Positions 8,010 through 19,970 are shown, counted from the first letter of the stretch. The stretch is 64,000 nucleotides of DNA from Flectonema sp. DT1601 (GCA_964019425.1 OZ025830.1:769501-833500), one strand, 5' to 3'. Notes: generated from the sequence alone by a model not told the origin. Numbers and translations: made by a program.

Positions 8010-10435
8010 ATGCTATCGGCAGGTCGCACTGTTCGTAGGAGTGCGAGGAGATGGAGTCTTAGAGCTCGTGAAGAAGTAGACGTCCAGGGAATTATCGAAT
8101 CACTTCGATCACTACCAGCTGCTCAACAAACTGATCGATTCCCTGAAAGAGGACATCGCGGAGCTGTCAAAGGAAGTGATACTATTAAATGTGATGCAGA
8201 TGCCGGATTTTATTTAGAATGGAAATTTAAGAAGCAACACAACGATTCTTACAGAGTTGTTGTACAAAACAGAAATCAAATGTATCGTTTGATTGCGAGG
8301 TTTCGAAGGCAAGGTCTTGCCGGAGAAGAAGTCTTCACCGTTGGTATTAAATACTTTGCACAACTAACAATGGGTGCGAGAGCCCATGCTATCTTTGACA
8401 TGGCTTTAGAGGATGGTGTTAGACCAAACAGTAGAATGTATGGACATTTATTAACAGCGTATGGAAAATCTGGTGATTGGAAAATGGTTCATCACTTACT
8501 TAGTCAAATGTTGAGAAATCAAGTTACACCAACAACTGGAGACTTTAACTCAATCATGAGAGCCCATTCAAGGGCTGGTAATAAAAGAGAAGTCCTTGAG
8601 ATTTTAAGTATCACAAATACAATATTCCCACCAGATCTACTGTCATGGAACGTAATAATGTCAAATACAACTTCTTGTAGAGAAGCAATGTTATTATTTA
8701 GTGACATGAGAGAGTCTGGTATCGTTCCAGAAACTCGTTTGATCTGTTCGATCCTTGACTCCTGTGTTAATGGAGGTGAGATAAACAGCGCTGAAAGCAT
8801 CCTGAGATTAGCTGAAAGGCAATGGGGAATTGTTCCTATCGGATCAACATATAATGTTATGATGAATGTCTATCTTGCTCTCGGTGATCATGAAGGAGTT
8901 AAAGAAACATTCTCACGACTCCAACGAGAAGGACACCGACCAAATCGATTCTCATATGGAACTCTTATCAAAAGTTCAGCACTAGCTCGTGACACCCACA
9001 CTGGTAGAGCTGCTTTTATTGAAGCCAACGAGTTTGATTACTCTGGTTCTATTCAGATTAATACTTCTCTAACAGCAGTGTTTGGGTATGCAGGTGATCA
9101 CCAGAACGCACAACGCTGCTGGGAAGGTCGACCTGGAAAAGGACCAGCAGCAAAACGAACAGAACAACAATTAACAAATATAAGAGAGTGTTTTGTGTCC
9201 GCTCGTTTGGGATCCTATCCCCAGAAGTCAATTGGATTGATGGCTGAAAACTTCAGACTCCGAGACCCGAACATGATGACAACAGGAAGTCCTTATATCC
9301 TTCAGTCACTGGTATTAAATTCAGTGGCTCTCCGTGGTTGGGGTGTAAAACCAATATGGAGAATGTTATGCCAAGCTCGAACACCAAAATCAGGTAGTGA
9401 GAGTTCAATGGATACTCGTCGAAGGCAGAAAGGACAACACATCACTACTGATGTTATTCTGTCTGTGGCTATTGCTCTTTGGATAAAAGATCATCCTGTT
9501 GTCGAAAGCAGTTTAATTGAAAAAATAGAAAGAGACCCATGGGCAGGTACTGGCATAGTTCACCTCGACTTACTTGAAGATATATTCGCTCGTGCGTACA
9601 ACAGGGGACCCTCAATGGGTGCGACTATCATCAGTCAGCTTCTTTCATCTTACGCAGCTATTGGGGCGCTAAATCGAGCAATGGTGAGGTTTAAGAAACT
9701 TCTTGAAGGAGATGCTGCGCTCCGTTTAATGTATCCACACGCTACTTCAATGAGGGATATTTATTATTTATCAAAAGATCAATCGAGTGTTGATCTTTGT
9801 AACGATGTCATCACTCGATACCACAACCAAACTCTTTGGAAACTTCCTTCTGCTGAAGTTCTTCAAAAGATTGCTGAGGATGGTTCGAAGCCTTCTGACG
9901 AGACCTTTGCGTTGATCAGAGAAAAGAGAACTAAAGCTCAAACAGTGGCTACCCGTAAGAAAAGGATGGCAGAATCACAAGAAACTGTTCAACCAGAAGG
10001 TGAAGAAAACATCATTGGAATTTCAAATAAGCAACTTCCTCTAATTCTTGAGCGTTTGAACACAGAGAGAGACATACCAAAGGGATCTGAGACGGTTTGT
10101 TATTTTACTACACTTCGTAATATTGTCTGTTAGGTATAATAAAAACAAACAACACCACCAACAACAACAGGTATCATCTCTGCTTCACGAACTTGCAATG
10201 GAAGAATCTCCATCTGGGGGTAAAGTTCCATTTCGTCGAGAGCATAAGCGACACCTCGCAATGTATCTCGAAGGAGTGGTATGTTTTTTAAACTTTACGT
10301 AGTTTATTATTATTTCAATAACTCATTCACCACCAACAGATTGATGGTAAGCTAGAGGACTATTACGTTAAAGAGCTTGCTGGTGAGAAAGAGCAACCAG
10401 ATTCTGACGGATTTTTCAACGACCCTTCTTCCTAG
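8010..10435 (+). CDS. PPR protein, first of a tandem pair
   Basis: Three exons: 8010-10094, 10171-10278, 10340-10435. Introns are phase 0 (GTTTGT...CAACAACAG and GTATGT...CCAACAG), giving 762 residues. The extra exons encode a tail (VSSLLHELAMEE...) also found in the next gene, which confirms the splicing. Helical pairs of about 35 residues from about residue 125 to 345 (VRPNSRMYGHLLTAYGKSGD, VTPTTGDFNSIMRAHSRAGN, GIVPIGSTYNVMMNVYLALGD, GHRPNRFSYGTLIKSSAL) are PPR motifs, so it should bind RNA, typically in mitochondria. The N-terminus (MLSAGRTVRRSARRWSLRAR) is basic and amphipathic like a mitochondrial presequence. Bases 9729-9898 are almost identical to 12755-12924 of the paralog. Candidate acceptor AG at 7995-7996. 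Confidence 0.85.
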
Positions 10436-11053
10436 AAAGCAGTCCCTGCTGGGACTAAGCGGACAGTCTAATTTTAAACAAAAATAATACCAATTGAAGA
10501 ATGGTGTCTTTAGGGGGGAGTACTGTCCAATTCATTTCTTCTAATCTCTCATGGCCTTTTCCGTAGGAAAGATTGCCTCGTGTTTAGTAGTTGAGAGTGA
10601 GGGCTGAGAAGCCAACAAGCAATAACTGATGAATCGCATTAGTTAGTTCATTTTATGTAATTTGATTGAAAGACAGATTTGTACTTTTATCAAAAGACGT
10701 GAGTTGGGTTGCTTAGTAGATTCAGCGTACTTTTGTTTGTTTTTTTTTAGACTCACTCTCGGGACTCAGGCATTGGTGATTCAACGCCGACATTTATCAG
10801 TTTTGTTATTTTCTTTCGTTTATCGATAATTGGCGCATCAAACAGCGTCTTCCGATGGAATGAAATCACTTTGGGAATTAGTTGAGAATCACCCAGTTGG
10901 GTTACTTGATGTTTTCTTCAGCAGCTTCAATCAAATGTCTGCGGTAACAGTACAGGTGGTGTAGATGTGGTGATGATACCAAAGCTAACTCTTTTATGTT
11001 ATTACCTGTTTAGGACTTTAATATTTTTCTATTCAGATCGGAACTTTTTTAAA
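10436..11053. other. Intergenic between the two PPR genes
   Basis: About 620 bases holding the 3' UTR of the first gene and the leader of the second. T-runs end in AG at about 10737-10751, and again just before the second gene (TTTTTCTATTCAG, AG at 11035-11036). No other coding signal; a GTG-started extension from 10967 is not credible. Confidence 0.55.
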
Positions 11054-14038
11054 ATGTTGCGATCAGCGGCTGGTTGCCTCCGCGTTTCGCGGAGGAGTAA
11101 CTCACGGCCGATGCGAGACATCGAAGCAGATAGTATGGTTCAGGCTCTACAGTCATCACCAGCTAATGGAAAGTCACGCAGCAGAGCGAAGCTGACTGAA
11201 AAGACGATAAGAACTGATGCAGACGGTGCGTTCTTTATTAAATGTCACTTCTTAGGAAAGACATCTCGTTGGAATACATACTCCGCAACAGTAGCACTGC
11301 GGAATGACCTCTTCCGAGTTCTCGGAAACTTCCGACGCCAAGGCATAGCTGGTGAAGAAGTGTATACCGCTGCTGTATTGTTCTTTACACAATTACATAT
11401 GGGAGGAAGGGCTCATCGTGTTTTCAATATGGCAATAGAAGACGGTATTAGACCAAACAGTAGGCTGTTTAATTTCCTACTTGGAGCTTACGCTAATGAA
11501 GGGAATTGGGATGAGACTTGTAGGCTTTGGGTTCAAATGGTTCGTAGAGACATCCTTCCGACTCCTCATTCATTTAATCTTTTAATAAGAGCACAGCAAA
11601 GACGTGGAAAAAAAAAAGATGCCTTCGAACTTCTATCTCTACTCACTGATATAATGCAACCGAATTCACAGACTTGGACTATCCTTCTCTCAGCTGCTAC
11701 AACATATGAAGAAGCTACTCTACTGCTTGGTGATATGAGAAAACAAGACCACCTACCAGATAATAGATCTGTGGGTGCTATTCTTGACGCATGTGTGATG
11801 TCGGGAGACATAAACAACGCTGAGGACTTGCTCAGAAGAGCAGAAGCTGAGTGGGGAGTTCCTCTCACTACTGGAACTTTTAATGTACTTCTTAACCTCT
11901 ATAAAGAAATAGGAGATTTAGAAGGAGTTAAAGAATGCATGAGAAGAATGATTGCATCAGGATGTCGACCAGACACTTTAACTTATAATTTATTAGTATC
12001 GATGTGTGGACTGTGTGGGGATACTCATTCAGGAAGAGCAGCTTTTGTAGAAGCAGAGTCATTAGGAATGTCTCGAACCATTCACATGAGTACTGCTATC
12101 ACTGCGGTTTTTGGATATGCGGGTGATCATGAAAACCTCTCTCGATGTTGGGAAAGTCGACCTGGTAGGGGTACTACTGCTAAACGAACAGAACCTCAAC
12201 TTGCAAACATGCGAGAGTGTCACGTAGCATCGAGGTTACTAGCTTATGATAATATTAGTGAAGGATTAATGAAAGAATTCTACAGATTAAGAGATATAGA
12301 TATGACTGATCAGAGTAATCCTTTCTTAGTACAAACACTGGTAAGAAGTTCAGTAGCAATACGAGGTTGGGGTATCAAACCAATATGGAGAATGGTCAAG
12401 CAAGTTAGAAGCCCAAAGGAAAGCGCTCTTGCGATTGATCTTCGAAGACATCAAAAAGTTCTTCACATCACAACTGATTTAATGATTGGTAATGCGATTG
12501 TGTTATGGATTGTTGATCATTGTAATATTACTGAAGATGTTCTTAATAAAATAGAAAGTAATCCTTGGTCTCCAACTGGGATTACTCATTTAGATTTGAT
12601 TGAGGAAATATTCATGAGCGCATTCAACAGAGGTCCTTCTATGGGTGCTGCTCTTGTTGGTCATTTACTCGCATCATATGCGGCATTTGGTATCGTGAAT
12701 AGAGCGATGGTTAGATTTTCTGATCTTCTTGAAGGAAATGCTTCAGTTCGGTGGATGTATCCACACGCTACTTCAATGAGGGAGATTTATTCTTTATCAA
12801 AAGATCAATCGAGTGTTGATCTTTGTAACGATGTCATCACTCGATACCACAACCAAACTCTTTGGAAACTTCCTTCTGCTGAAGTTCTTCAAAATATTGC
12901 TGAGGATGGTTCGAAGCCTTCTGATCAAACTTTTTCTTTAATAAGAGAAAAGAGAAACAGAGCACAGGCAGCTACTCGTCAACTACAAAGAGAAAAAGAT
13001 ATGGTAATTAGACAGATCCCAGGAGAGAAGGAAGGCAAAGAAGACTTTCTAATTGGTATCGTCTCCGATCAAGCTCCTTTCATCTCAGGTAAACTAAACG
13101 CTGTCGACCAGATGCCGATGCCAACTGGGAAAGATACGGTTTGTACTTCCTGTTTATTTATTTCGTAGCCTGTCGTTCGACGGCACTATTTCACTTAAAG
13201 GTTTCTGCCCCTTTCCTCGCCGTAATCCGGACGTTCCATTTGATGGATCGGACTCGCACCGTTGGCGGCGTATATTAACCTCACCTGTTGCCACTTCCGT
13301 GGGATCCATACTCCCTCTTGTCCATGAAAAGCGCGTTACTTGTGTACGACAGAGTATACGAGTACACTTTGCAGATAGAATCCACGGTGTTGGCAACATC
13401 ATTCCGTAAGTCAAGCACGGAATTCTGTAACACGCAACCGTACGATTACATTGGACACCTACATCTGAAATCTCCCAATGACTCTGCTGACGTGTTCCAG
13501 CCCGCTTGCATTCTTCCTGTGGGACCAGTGCTTGTTTTACTGTCTTTTTGTTGTGATCGAATTGCACAATCACAACTTAATTATAATAAAACATCAGCAC
13601 CTCTTTTTATGGCCCATTAGTGATGACTGAATTGATGTGACAGCAGTCCTTTAATTATATTCCTATTGTTTGAAGTGTTATATCTGTTCTTTTTGACTCC
13701 TTGATTCGATGATTTACTTTGTCATAATAACACGACACAACAACACAACAACACACAGGTTACATCTGTTCTTCATCAGCTTGCTAAGAATGAGGGAACA
13801 GCTAACGGACTTCCGAGATTTCGAGAGAAGGGATCTGACATAGATGAACATCTTTTAACTTATTTAGAATCTGTGGTACGTTGTTATCTATTCTTATTCT
13901 CATTCTTATTCTTATTATTTAACAACACAAGAACACAACTCCCAACAGGTTGACGGAAGTCTTCAACAGGTATACAGCGATCTGGGTCATCGAGAAGAGA
14001 GAGACACAGACGGTGAGGAGTTTAATGTGGCTGCTTAG
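11054..14038 (+). CDS. PPR protein, second of a tandem pair
   Basis: Three exons: 11054-13138, 13759-13875, 13949-14038; 763 residues. The first exon is exactly 695 codons, as in the upstream paralog, and all introns are phase 0 at the same places. The first intron is 620 bases (GTTTGT...ACACAG), far longer than the others. The start MLRSAAGCLRVSRRSNSR aligns with the paralog's MLSAGRTVRRSARR and is basic like a mitochondrial presequence. PPR-type helical repeats cover about 125-345 (IRPNSRLFNFLLGAYANEGN, GCRPDTLTYNLLVSMCGLCG). The C-terminal half (AVFGYAGDHENLSRCWESRP, HITTDLMIGNAIVLWIVDH, MYPHATSMREIYSLSKDQSS) is conserved between the pair but unknown to me. Candidate acceptor AG at 11035-11036. 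Confidence 0.85.
13139..13758 (+). other. Unusually long intron (620 nt) with a G/C-richer core
   Basis: The other resolved introns are 60-85 bases; the equivalent intron in the paralog is 76. Here a G/C-richer, unique-looking block occupies about 13165-13610, between T-rich donor-side sequence and the usual A/C-rich end. This fits an insertion into a short ancestral intron. I see no terminal repeats or recognisable coding sequence in it. Confidence 0.6.
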
Positions 14039-14696
14039 TTCGGTGAATATTTTATCATGTGTGTTACACCTGTCTAGCTTAAGAACACTAATCAGTTATG
14101 TGATTGTGTTCATATTGTCTAGCCGTCAGGCTACTGTCTGTCTATTTGTTATATTGTAAAGATAATATTATCTTTTATTTTTTCTTGACCGATCCGAATC
14201 AAAAAAAAGAAAGGGAGAAAAAAAGAAAGAAACATAACTTCTTTGATAAAGTAACCGCTTCGTAGAAGCGAACTGAAAATAAATAAAATAAAAAGAAGTA
14301 TTTTCTCATCTGTTTTGTCTATTAAATTATTGTAGATGTTGTGAAAAAATTATTTTTTGCCCCCCTCCTCTTCATCAGAACACAAATATTTTTCAGTCAA
14401 GTACTTGATATTAATTTTGTTTTTAATACCTAAAGTTGTTACTGTTTTTACATTGTCAAAGTTTCACCCAGGCGCTCAACGCTCTGATACAATACAGAGA
14501 TTTATATTCGTATGAACCTAATCAAACAGTCTTCCCCTCTTCATCAGGCGCTCAACGAGAGCATCCATTAAACAGAAAAAAATAATTTGAAGGGCTACAC
14601 GTCCTGAGACTTTGCTGCGACTGATACTATGAACACGTCTCTGGTTTTAAAAAGATATTTAATTTAATTTTATTATTAACTCAGTGCGTCCATAAG
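14039..14696. other. Intergenic, mostly low complexity
   Basis: Contains a (A,G)-rich run near 14200 and a pair of ggcgctcaac direct repeats at about 14472 and 14548, some 75 bases apart. The acceptor TTATTATTAACTCAG ends at 14684. A frame at 13950-14159 is only a shadow of the last PPR exon. Confidence 0.5.
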
Positions 14697-16433
14697 ATGT
14701 GGTATGACAGACGGAAATCCGTCGCCGCTGGGGTTCGTGAACCAGAGCGAATGAATCACAATCTAGGAGCAGGTGGGCTAGCACACATGCATAACAAACA
14801 GGCTTATCAAGAAGAGCAATATCAAAAAAGAATGGCTCAGGATAGGCACAGAGCAGACTTGGAAAGACAAATTGAAGAAGTCAGACAACGAAGACAAGCT
14901 GATATGATGAGAAAGAGACTCGAAGATGAGGAGTGGGAAAGAAAGAATATCCCCGGCCAGCAACAACAACAACAGCAACAACAACCACAGCAGTATGTTG
15001 CTCCTCGTGCACCTCCACCAAAGAGTGGTGGAGAGGCACCTGTTAGAGCTTTTGCACAAGGAACTCAATACCAGCCTTACCAGGCAGCTGCATCTCCGGC
15101 TTACTCTTCTGGTATCAGTTTTCAAAAACCAGCGCCATTAGCGAATTACAGTAGTGTTCGGGGAGTGGATTTCAGTTCTGCTGCTGGTAAAATAAAACCA
15201 ACTCGAATAGAACCTTTTCATATTAGTCAGAACAGTCCAGCAGGATTTGCTGCAGCGAGGGACTTTTCCGGACCGGAGTCACAACTGTCTTCTATGTTTC
15301 AAGGAGACTATTTGGAACGTCAATTACTTAACAACAGAGCACAGCACTCTTCTGATCAATCTTTGCAAGCAGCAGCTGCAAAGGTAAACAACACAGACAG
15401 CGCAGGAGCGTTATCTCACTATTCTGGTTATGAAACAGCTGTTAACACATCAACACTACTTCCTGATATGAAACAGAATAGAGGACTCGTTATGTCTGAT
15501 TTAAAGTCACACAAAAACAATAACTCTGATCAAGTTAACGGTAATCAATTCAAGTTAAACCTGCAGCCCTTCAATAATGACGTTGATGATAAGTCAGAGA
15601 CTAGATCAGTCTTTGATGTACCACAAATGAGTAGTCGTGAAGTAGAGAAGTCATCACAACCAGAAAGGAGGATATTACCGGCAGAGGCGTTTGAGGGGAT
15701 TTCGTTTCCGGACTTGCTGAGAGAGGCACCGAAAGAGATATCTGAAACAGCAAACAGAACTGTTGGGGAGTTGGAAAATTGTAGTGAGCTGATCCCTCCT
15801 CGAAAGCATCAACCTCAACAGAGTGCTGTGACTCCACGACCCCCAACTTCAGCTTCTGTTCGATCAACTGGAACGGAATACGATAGAAGTTATCCAAAGG
15901 GTTCTATTCGAAATGTTTACTCATCACAAATCCAATCTCCATTTACTGCACCTTCTGTTAATACAATCGGTTCACAGCCAGGATCTCCTGTTTTAGAAAA
16001 TCTAAACAATAGTTGTATCATAAATACAAAAGGAACCGTCTTCGAACTTTGCTCAGAAGATGAAATACGTCGAGGGGGACTCGAACTGATGATTTCCATT
16101 GTAAGTGAAGCGGAGATGGATGAAAATGCAGTTATGGATGACTCAACTGTAGATATGCTGATTCACCTCATGACTGGATCTTTAGGAGGGAGTTCTCTTT
16201 CTTTTAATAATTTGAAAGGTAAGATTATGCCTAAACAGAGTTGGGTCTTTTCATCTGACAGGAGGACTGTTACTTGTAGGTTACAACCTGCTCCTGCATT
16301 TCGTATCTCAGCAGATGAAGTTGTGACTATTACGTTTCCGTTCTCTTCAATTTCTAACACTCGTTGTGAATTATCGAAATCATGTCCAACTACATTTACA
16401 ATTCGGACACTTGACAATGATGGGTGTTTATAG
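14697..16433 (+). CDS. Coiled-coil polyQ protein with C-terminal beta-type domain (CSPP-like N-terminus)
   Basis: 578 residues. Residues about 35-85 form a charged single helix (NKQAYQEEQYQKRMAQDRHR then ADLERQIEEVRQRRQ, MMRKRLEDEEWERK), like the YxxxLxxQIxExxxR repeats of CSPP1/CCDC66-type centrosome and basal-body proteins. A Q9 run follows at about 88-98. Residues 110-440 are low-complexity and presumably disordered. The last 130 residues (GGLELMISIVSEAEMDENAV..., SLGGSSLSFNNLKGKIMPKQ, RTVTCRLQPAPAFRIS, EVVTITFPFSSI) look like a compact beta domain of a type I recall from protist surface and cytoskeletal proteins. Basal-body location is inference. ATG at 14697, 12 bases after the acceptor AG. 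Confidence 0.7.
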   Translation: MWYDRRKSVAAGVREPERMNHNLGAGGLAHMHNKQAYQEEQYQKRMAQDRHRADLERQIEEVRQRRQADMMRKRLEDEEWERKNIPGQQQQQQQQQPQQYVAPRAPPPKSGGEAPVRAFAQGTQYQPYQAAASPAYSSGISFQKPAPLANYSSVRGVDFSSAAGKIKPTRIEPFHISQNSPAGFAAARDFSGPESQLSSMFQGDYLERQLLNNRAQHSSDQSLQAAAAKVNNTDSAGALSHYSGYETAVNTSTLLPDMKQNRGLVMSDLKSHKNNNSDQVNGNQFKLNLQPFNNDVDDKSETRSVFDVPQMSSREVEKSSQPERRILPAEAFEGISFPDLLREAPKEISETANRTVGELENCSELIPPRKHQPQQSAVTPRPPTSASVRSTGTEYDRSYPKGSIRNVYSSQIQSPFTAPSVNTIGSQPGSPVLENLNNSCIINTKGTVFELCSEDEIRRGGLELMISIVSEAEMDENAVMDDSTVDMLIHLMTGSLGGSSLSFNNLKGKIMPKQSWVFSSDRRTVTCRLQPAPAFRISADEVVTITFPFSSISNTRCELSKSCPTTFTIRTLDNDGCL

Positions 16434-17395
16434 CTTAGGTTAGATTCTCTCCTACGATTTAGTGATTGATTTGTTTATTTATAATAATATTAGTGATAAC
16501 TCTCCTGATCAATATAAATACCACAATCTCTGATCACTACCACGTGGGGGGGTGGAGTTCTCTTTTAGGATATACCAGACAACGGGCTCTGGTCTTTTGC
16601 GATATTTACTGCACCCAGAAACGTCTTCGGACGTCCATAAAAAAGCTCCGCCATATTAAAGTGAGTATGAGTTTGAAAACATTTTTTTACTTTTCTTATT
16701 ATTCACGTACATTAATCGTCGTAGTCCCTTTGCTGAGAAGGAAAGGCTGGGTTTCGGAGGAAAGGTTTTTTTTTTTTACTTTTAGCCTGAAACCCCATCG
16801 TGTTTAATGTCCTTGCTATTTATTAATTTATCTTTTGGTGTTTTGATGTACATTTTTATTTGCATTTCCAATCCGAGAGAAAAAAAAAAAAAAGAAAAAA
16901 AAAAAATCTGTTTACTATTTTTGTTACTATAATTTTCCTCTCTGCCTGACTGCGATAATCTTCTTTTAGATTATATTGTTTTGTTTTTATTGAGTTTTGT
17001 TTTTTTTTGATGTGTGTTATCTGTTTTTCTTTATTATGTTTATTAAATATTACGAATGATTAGTATTTCTTATTTTTGTTTAATTCCCACAGGTAGAATA
17101 GGTGAAAGAGAGTGGGAAAAAAAAAAAAAAAAAAACGTTTATATGTGTTGTTTTGTAAAGGTATTTTCTGATTTCTGAATAAGCAGCACCAGTCACCCTA
17201 TGCAAGTGATTCTTTATCTATTATACTGCAACCATTACAAGAGTTATTGAACAAGATCAAAAGGCTCAATTATGTATATATTTTTTCTAAAAATTTACTA
17301 TTCACATTTTTGCTATACAGAAATCTTCCCTCCTCACCTGCCCCATCTTCATCAACAAAACTGTTTTTAAAAAAAGAAGAGTTCATAATCTAAAT
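16434..17395. other. Intergenic
   Basis: A/T-rich with A-runs at 16880-16907 and 17119-17134. A short G/C-richer patch at about 16535-16670 has no recognisable coding content. Acceptor TTTTTGCTATACAG ends at 17320. The 113-residue frame at 16466 has no ATG start and is not supported. Confidence 0.55.
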
Positions 17396-18616
17396 ATGGT
17401 GACTTCAGTTACTGTTGAGGTAGCCATTCCTCATCCGTCAATAGCCGGGTACAGTGAAAGTGAATATTATACCGTACCACGTAGATACTCTTTAAAAGAA
17501 GGATTAGGACAGGGAAGTTATGGATCTGTTGTGAGTGCTCATGATAACCAAACGGGTGATATGGTGGCAATCAAGAAATGCACAACCGTGTTTACAATGG
17601 AAAGACATAACGCGACGCTTAGAGAATTACAACTTCTTAATCATTTCGGTCAGACAACTCATCCTAATTTAGTTAGACTTCGTGATTTCTTTGTAGCTGA
17701 AGGAGAGACAAAGGAAAGTTACGACAGCGTGTATCTAGTGATGGATAGGTATAATAAATCACTTAAAGAGATGTTGAATGACGAAGATTGGATTAATACA
17801 CTTGACATCACTAAACGAGCGACTCTCATACGACAACTTCTAAATGGACTCCATGCGATTCACTCTGCTGGCTTTGTTCACAGAGATATCAAACCTGCCA
17901 ACTTATTAATCAGAGAAGTCGGAGAAGAACTTCAACTTGCAATTTGTGATTTCGGTTCTGGAAGAGCAGCAGGATCAGGAGACGCAACCGTGTTGGTTCA
18001 GGTTACGACAATGAAATACGTTCCTCCAGAAGGACTCCAGCAGGTTATGACTCTGTTGCAAAATAACGGAGCTGATGCTTATCAAATTATCGCACAGGGA
18101 ACACTTCTTCCACTAGAGAAACCTCATGCAGTCGAGATTTGGGGAGTTGGTGTTGTGATGTGGGAATTAATATGCGGAGAACCATTGATACTCGACGTGA
18201 CATCATCACCGCCAGCTATTGTAATGTACTTGGCGGGTGTGATGGGTCCACCTCCAAGGGATATAATAAACCTATTACATCCAACATTACAAGAGACACT
18301 TCGAGGTATTGAAGACGTCACCCTAAGACAAACCCTTGAGACTAATGGTTGTATGGTTGATTCTGAAAACACACTCGGATGTACTGATACGGAATACGAT
18401 ATGCTAAACTGTATGTTGAAGTACGATCCTCAATGTAGAATTAGTATCGATGAAGCCCTAGCACATCCGTACTTTGCGGGTCTTCCTCCTCTCCCACCTC
18501 ATCAAAATGTTAAGCGTTTTCCTAGTGAAACGCCGAGTAATTTATCTACATCTGTTGCTCGTGATTTACTTTGGGAACTTATTGAAAAACAACAACGTGG
18601 AGTTAACGTTTCTTAG
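17396..18616 (+). CDS. Divergent MAPK-like (CMGC) protein kinase
   Basis: 406 residues, essentially one kinase domain. Visible motifs: glycine loop GLGQGSYG at 36-43, VAIKK with the catalytic Lys at 60, HRDIKPANLL with H162 and D164, DFG at 185-187, and a C-lobe ending in LKYDPQCRISIDEALAHPYF, typical of CMGC/MAP kinases. The catalytic residues are all present, so it should be active. Odd points: the activation segment lacks TxY (VLVQVTTMKYVPPEG) and APE is PPE; an insertion of about 35 residues follows (LQQVMTLLQNNGADAYQIIA...) before the conserved VEIWGVGVVMWELICG, where the usual D of DxW is E. Control by an upstream MAPK kinase through TxY is therefore unlikely. Acceptor AG at 17319-17320 with a longer leader (75 bases). 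Confidence 0.85.
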   Translation: MVTSVTVEVAIPHPSIAGYSESEYYTVPRRYSLKEGLGQGSYGSVVSAHDNQTGDMVAIKKCTTVFTMERHNATLRELQLLNHFGQTTHPNLVRLRDFFVAEGETKESYDSVYLVMDRYNKSLKEMLNDEDWINTLDITKRATLIRQLLNGLHAIHSAGFVHRDIKPANLLIREVGEELQLAICDFGSGRAAGSGDATVLVQVTTMKYVPPEGLQQVMTLLQNNGADAYQIIAQGTLLPLEKPHAVEIWGVGVVMWELICGEPLILDVTSSPPAIVMYLAGVMGPPPRDIINLLHPTLQETLRGIEDVTLRQTLETNGCMVDSENTLGCTDTEYDMLNCMLKYDPQCRISIDEALAHPYFAGLPPLPPHQNVKRFPSETPSNLSTSVARDLLWELIEKQQRGVNVS

Positions 18617-19607
18617 AGTCATTTGTAATGGCTTTTAGAATGTATTGAGCCACCCTCCCCGACTCACTTTAGTATTTGAGACTTCGTCTCTCTGGATGAC
18701 CCTCTCTGACAAGCCAGACATAAAATGAGAATTGGAATTTGTGCCAACCTAACTCAGCTTTTCTTTTGAGCCGAGAAGCACGTGTGCTAGAGTGATAGTA
18801 GGTGAGAAACTTACGCACGAAATCATAACCACAAATTGTGAAAGGTCTCACACGTGCTGCCACACTTTTGATTCTTGTTGCAAATAATTTGGTTGAGAGA
18901 ATGGGGGGGGGGGGAAATGAGAGAGACAAGAGAAAAAAAAAAAAAAAAAAAAGAGATAAGAGATAAGAGAGAGAGAGAGAAAAAAAGCGAAAATCGTTTT
19001 AGGGGCAACAATAAAAAAAAGAAATAAAAAGAACGAAAAAAAAAAGTAGAGAAAATCCTGCCTGATTGGATTTCCTTAAAAGAAAAAATAATAAATCTTC
19101 GATAAGAAAAAGAAATAAGTCTGAATCTTAGCATTACCCAGCTATTTCACACACTCAGTCCACTCACGCCCATGAAAAAAAAAAAAGGAACTGCCTGTGA
19201 TGACACAGGTGATGGTGATTAATGGTCCCAAAAAAAACGAAAAAAAATATTTCCCCCTTTTTTGTTTTTTTTATATATTTTTTTTTTTTTTAAAAATAGG
19301 AACTATTTCTTTTGATGAGCTCATCAACTGTCAGTGCATGCAATCAGAGATGACTTGGCAGGATGGGAGGGGGGATGGGAAGAACAGAACAATTATGGTA
19401 CCCCTCTCCCTATTAAAAGATTTAAAATTATTATTTACAAATTACAAAACCACCATTTCTGTAAACCAGACCGAACAGCCACGGACCTTAAGTCTGATTG
19501 GCTTTATACTTAGTGGTGTGTGTGTGGATAATTTCTCTTTTTCTTTTCTTCTTTTCCTTTCACTCACCCCCCACCACCCCTCGTTAACCTTTTTTATTAA
19601 ATTGTGG

Positions 19608-19640
<33 letters not shown>

Positions 19641-19938
19641 GATTACGGGTGTTATCCCATCCCTCCCAAGAGATTGTGATAGTGAAGTCTTATTGAATAA
19701 CTCGATTCTGTAATGTGTGTACGCAGATAAGTTTAGAAACATTAATTATAATGTAAAGTCTTTGAGTCATATGCAGACTGTTTATCAAAGCTAACATTTC
19801 CTTTTAGTCAAACTCGTAACTGACGTGATGCAATATGGATATTTAATTTTTCTTAAATATATACTACAATATTTCAATTCCCCCGTAGAAAGGTAGTGAC
19901 ACTGAAAGCATAACATAGTTGGTTCTATTGCAAAGCTG

Positions 19939-19970
<32 letters not shown>

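Noticed and set aside
10967-11053. N-terminal extension of the second PPR protein from GTG
   Set aside because: The ATG at 11054 gives a start aligning with the paralog and follows a candidate acceptor at 11035-11036; the extension is T-rich and hydrophobic.
13154-13620. Frames on both strands in the long PPR intron
   Set aside because: No recognisable domain, and the flanking splice sites are backed by the paralog. Treated as an intron insert.
8010-14038. Joining both PPR genes into one
   Set aside because: Each has its own start, tail exons, stop and candidate leader acceptor.
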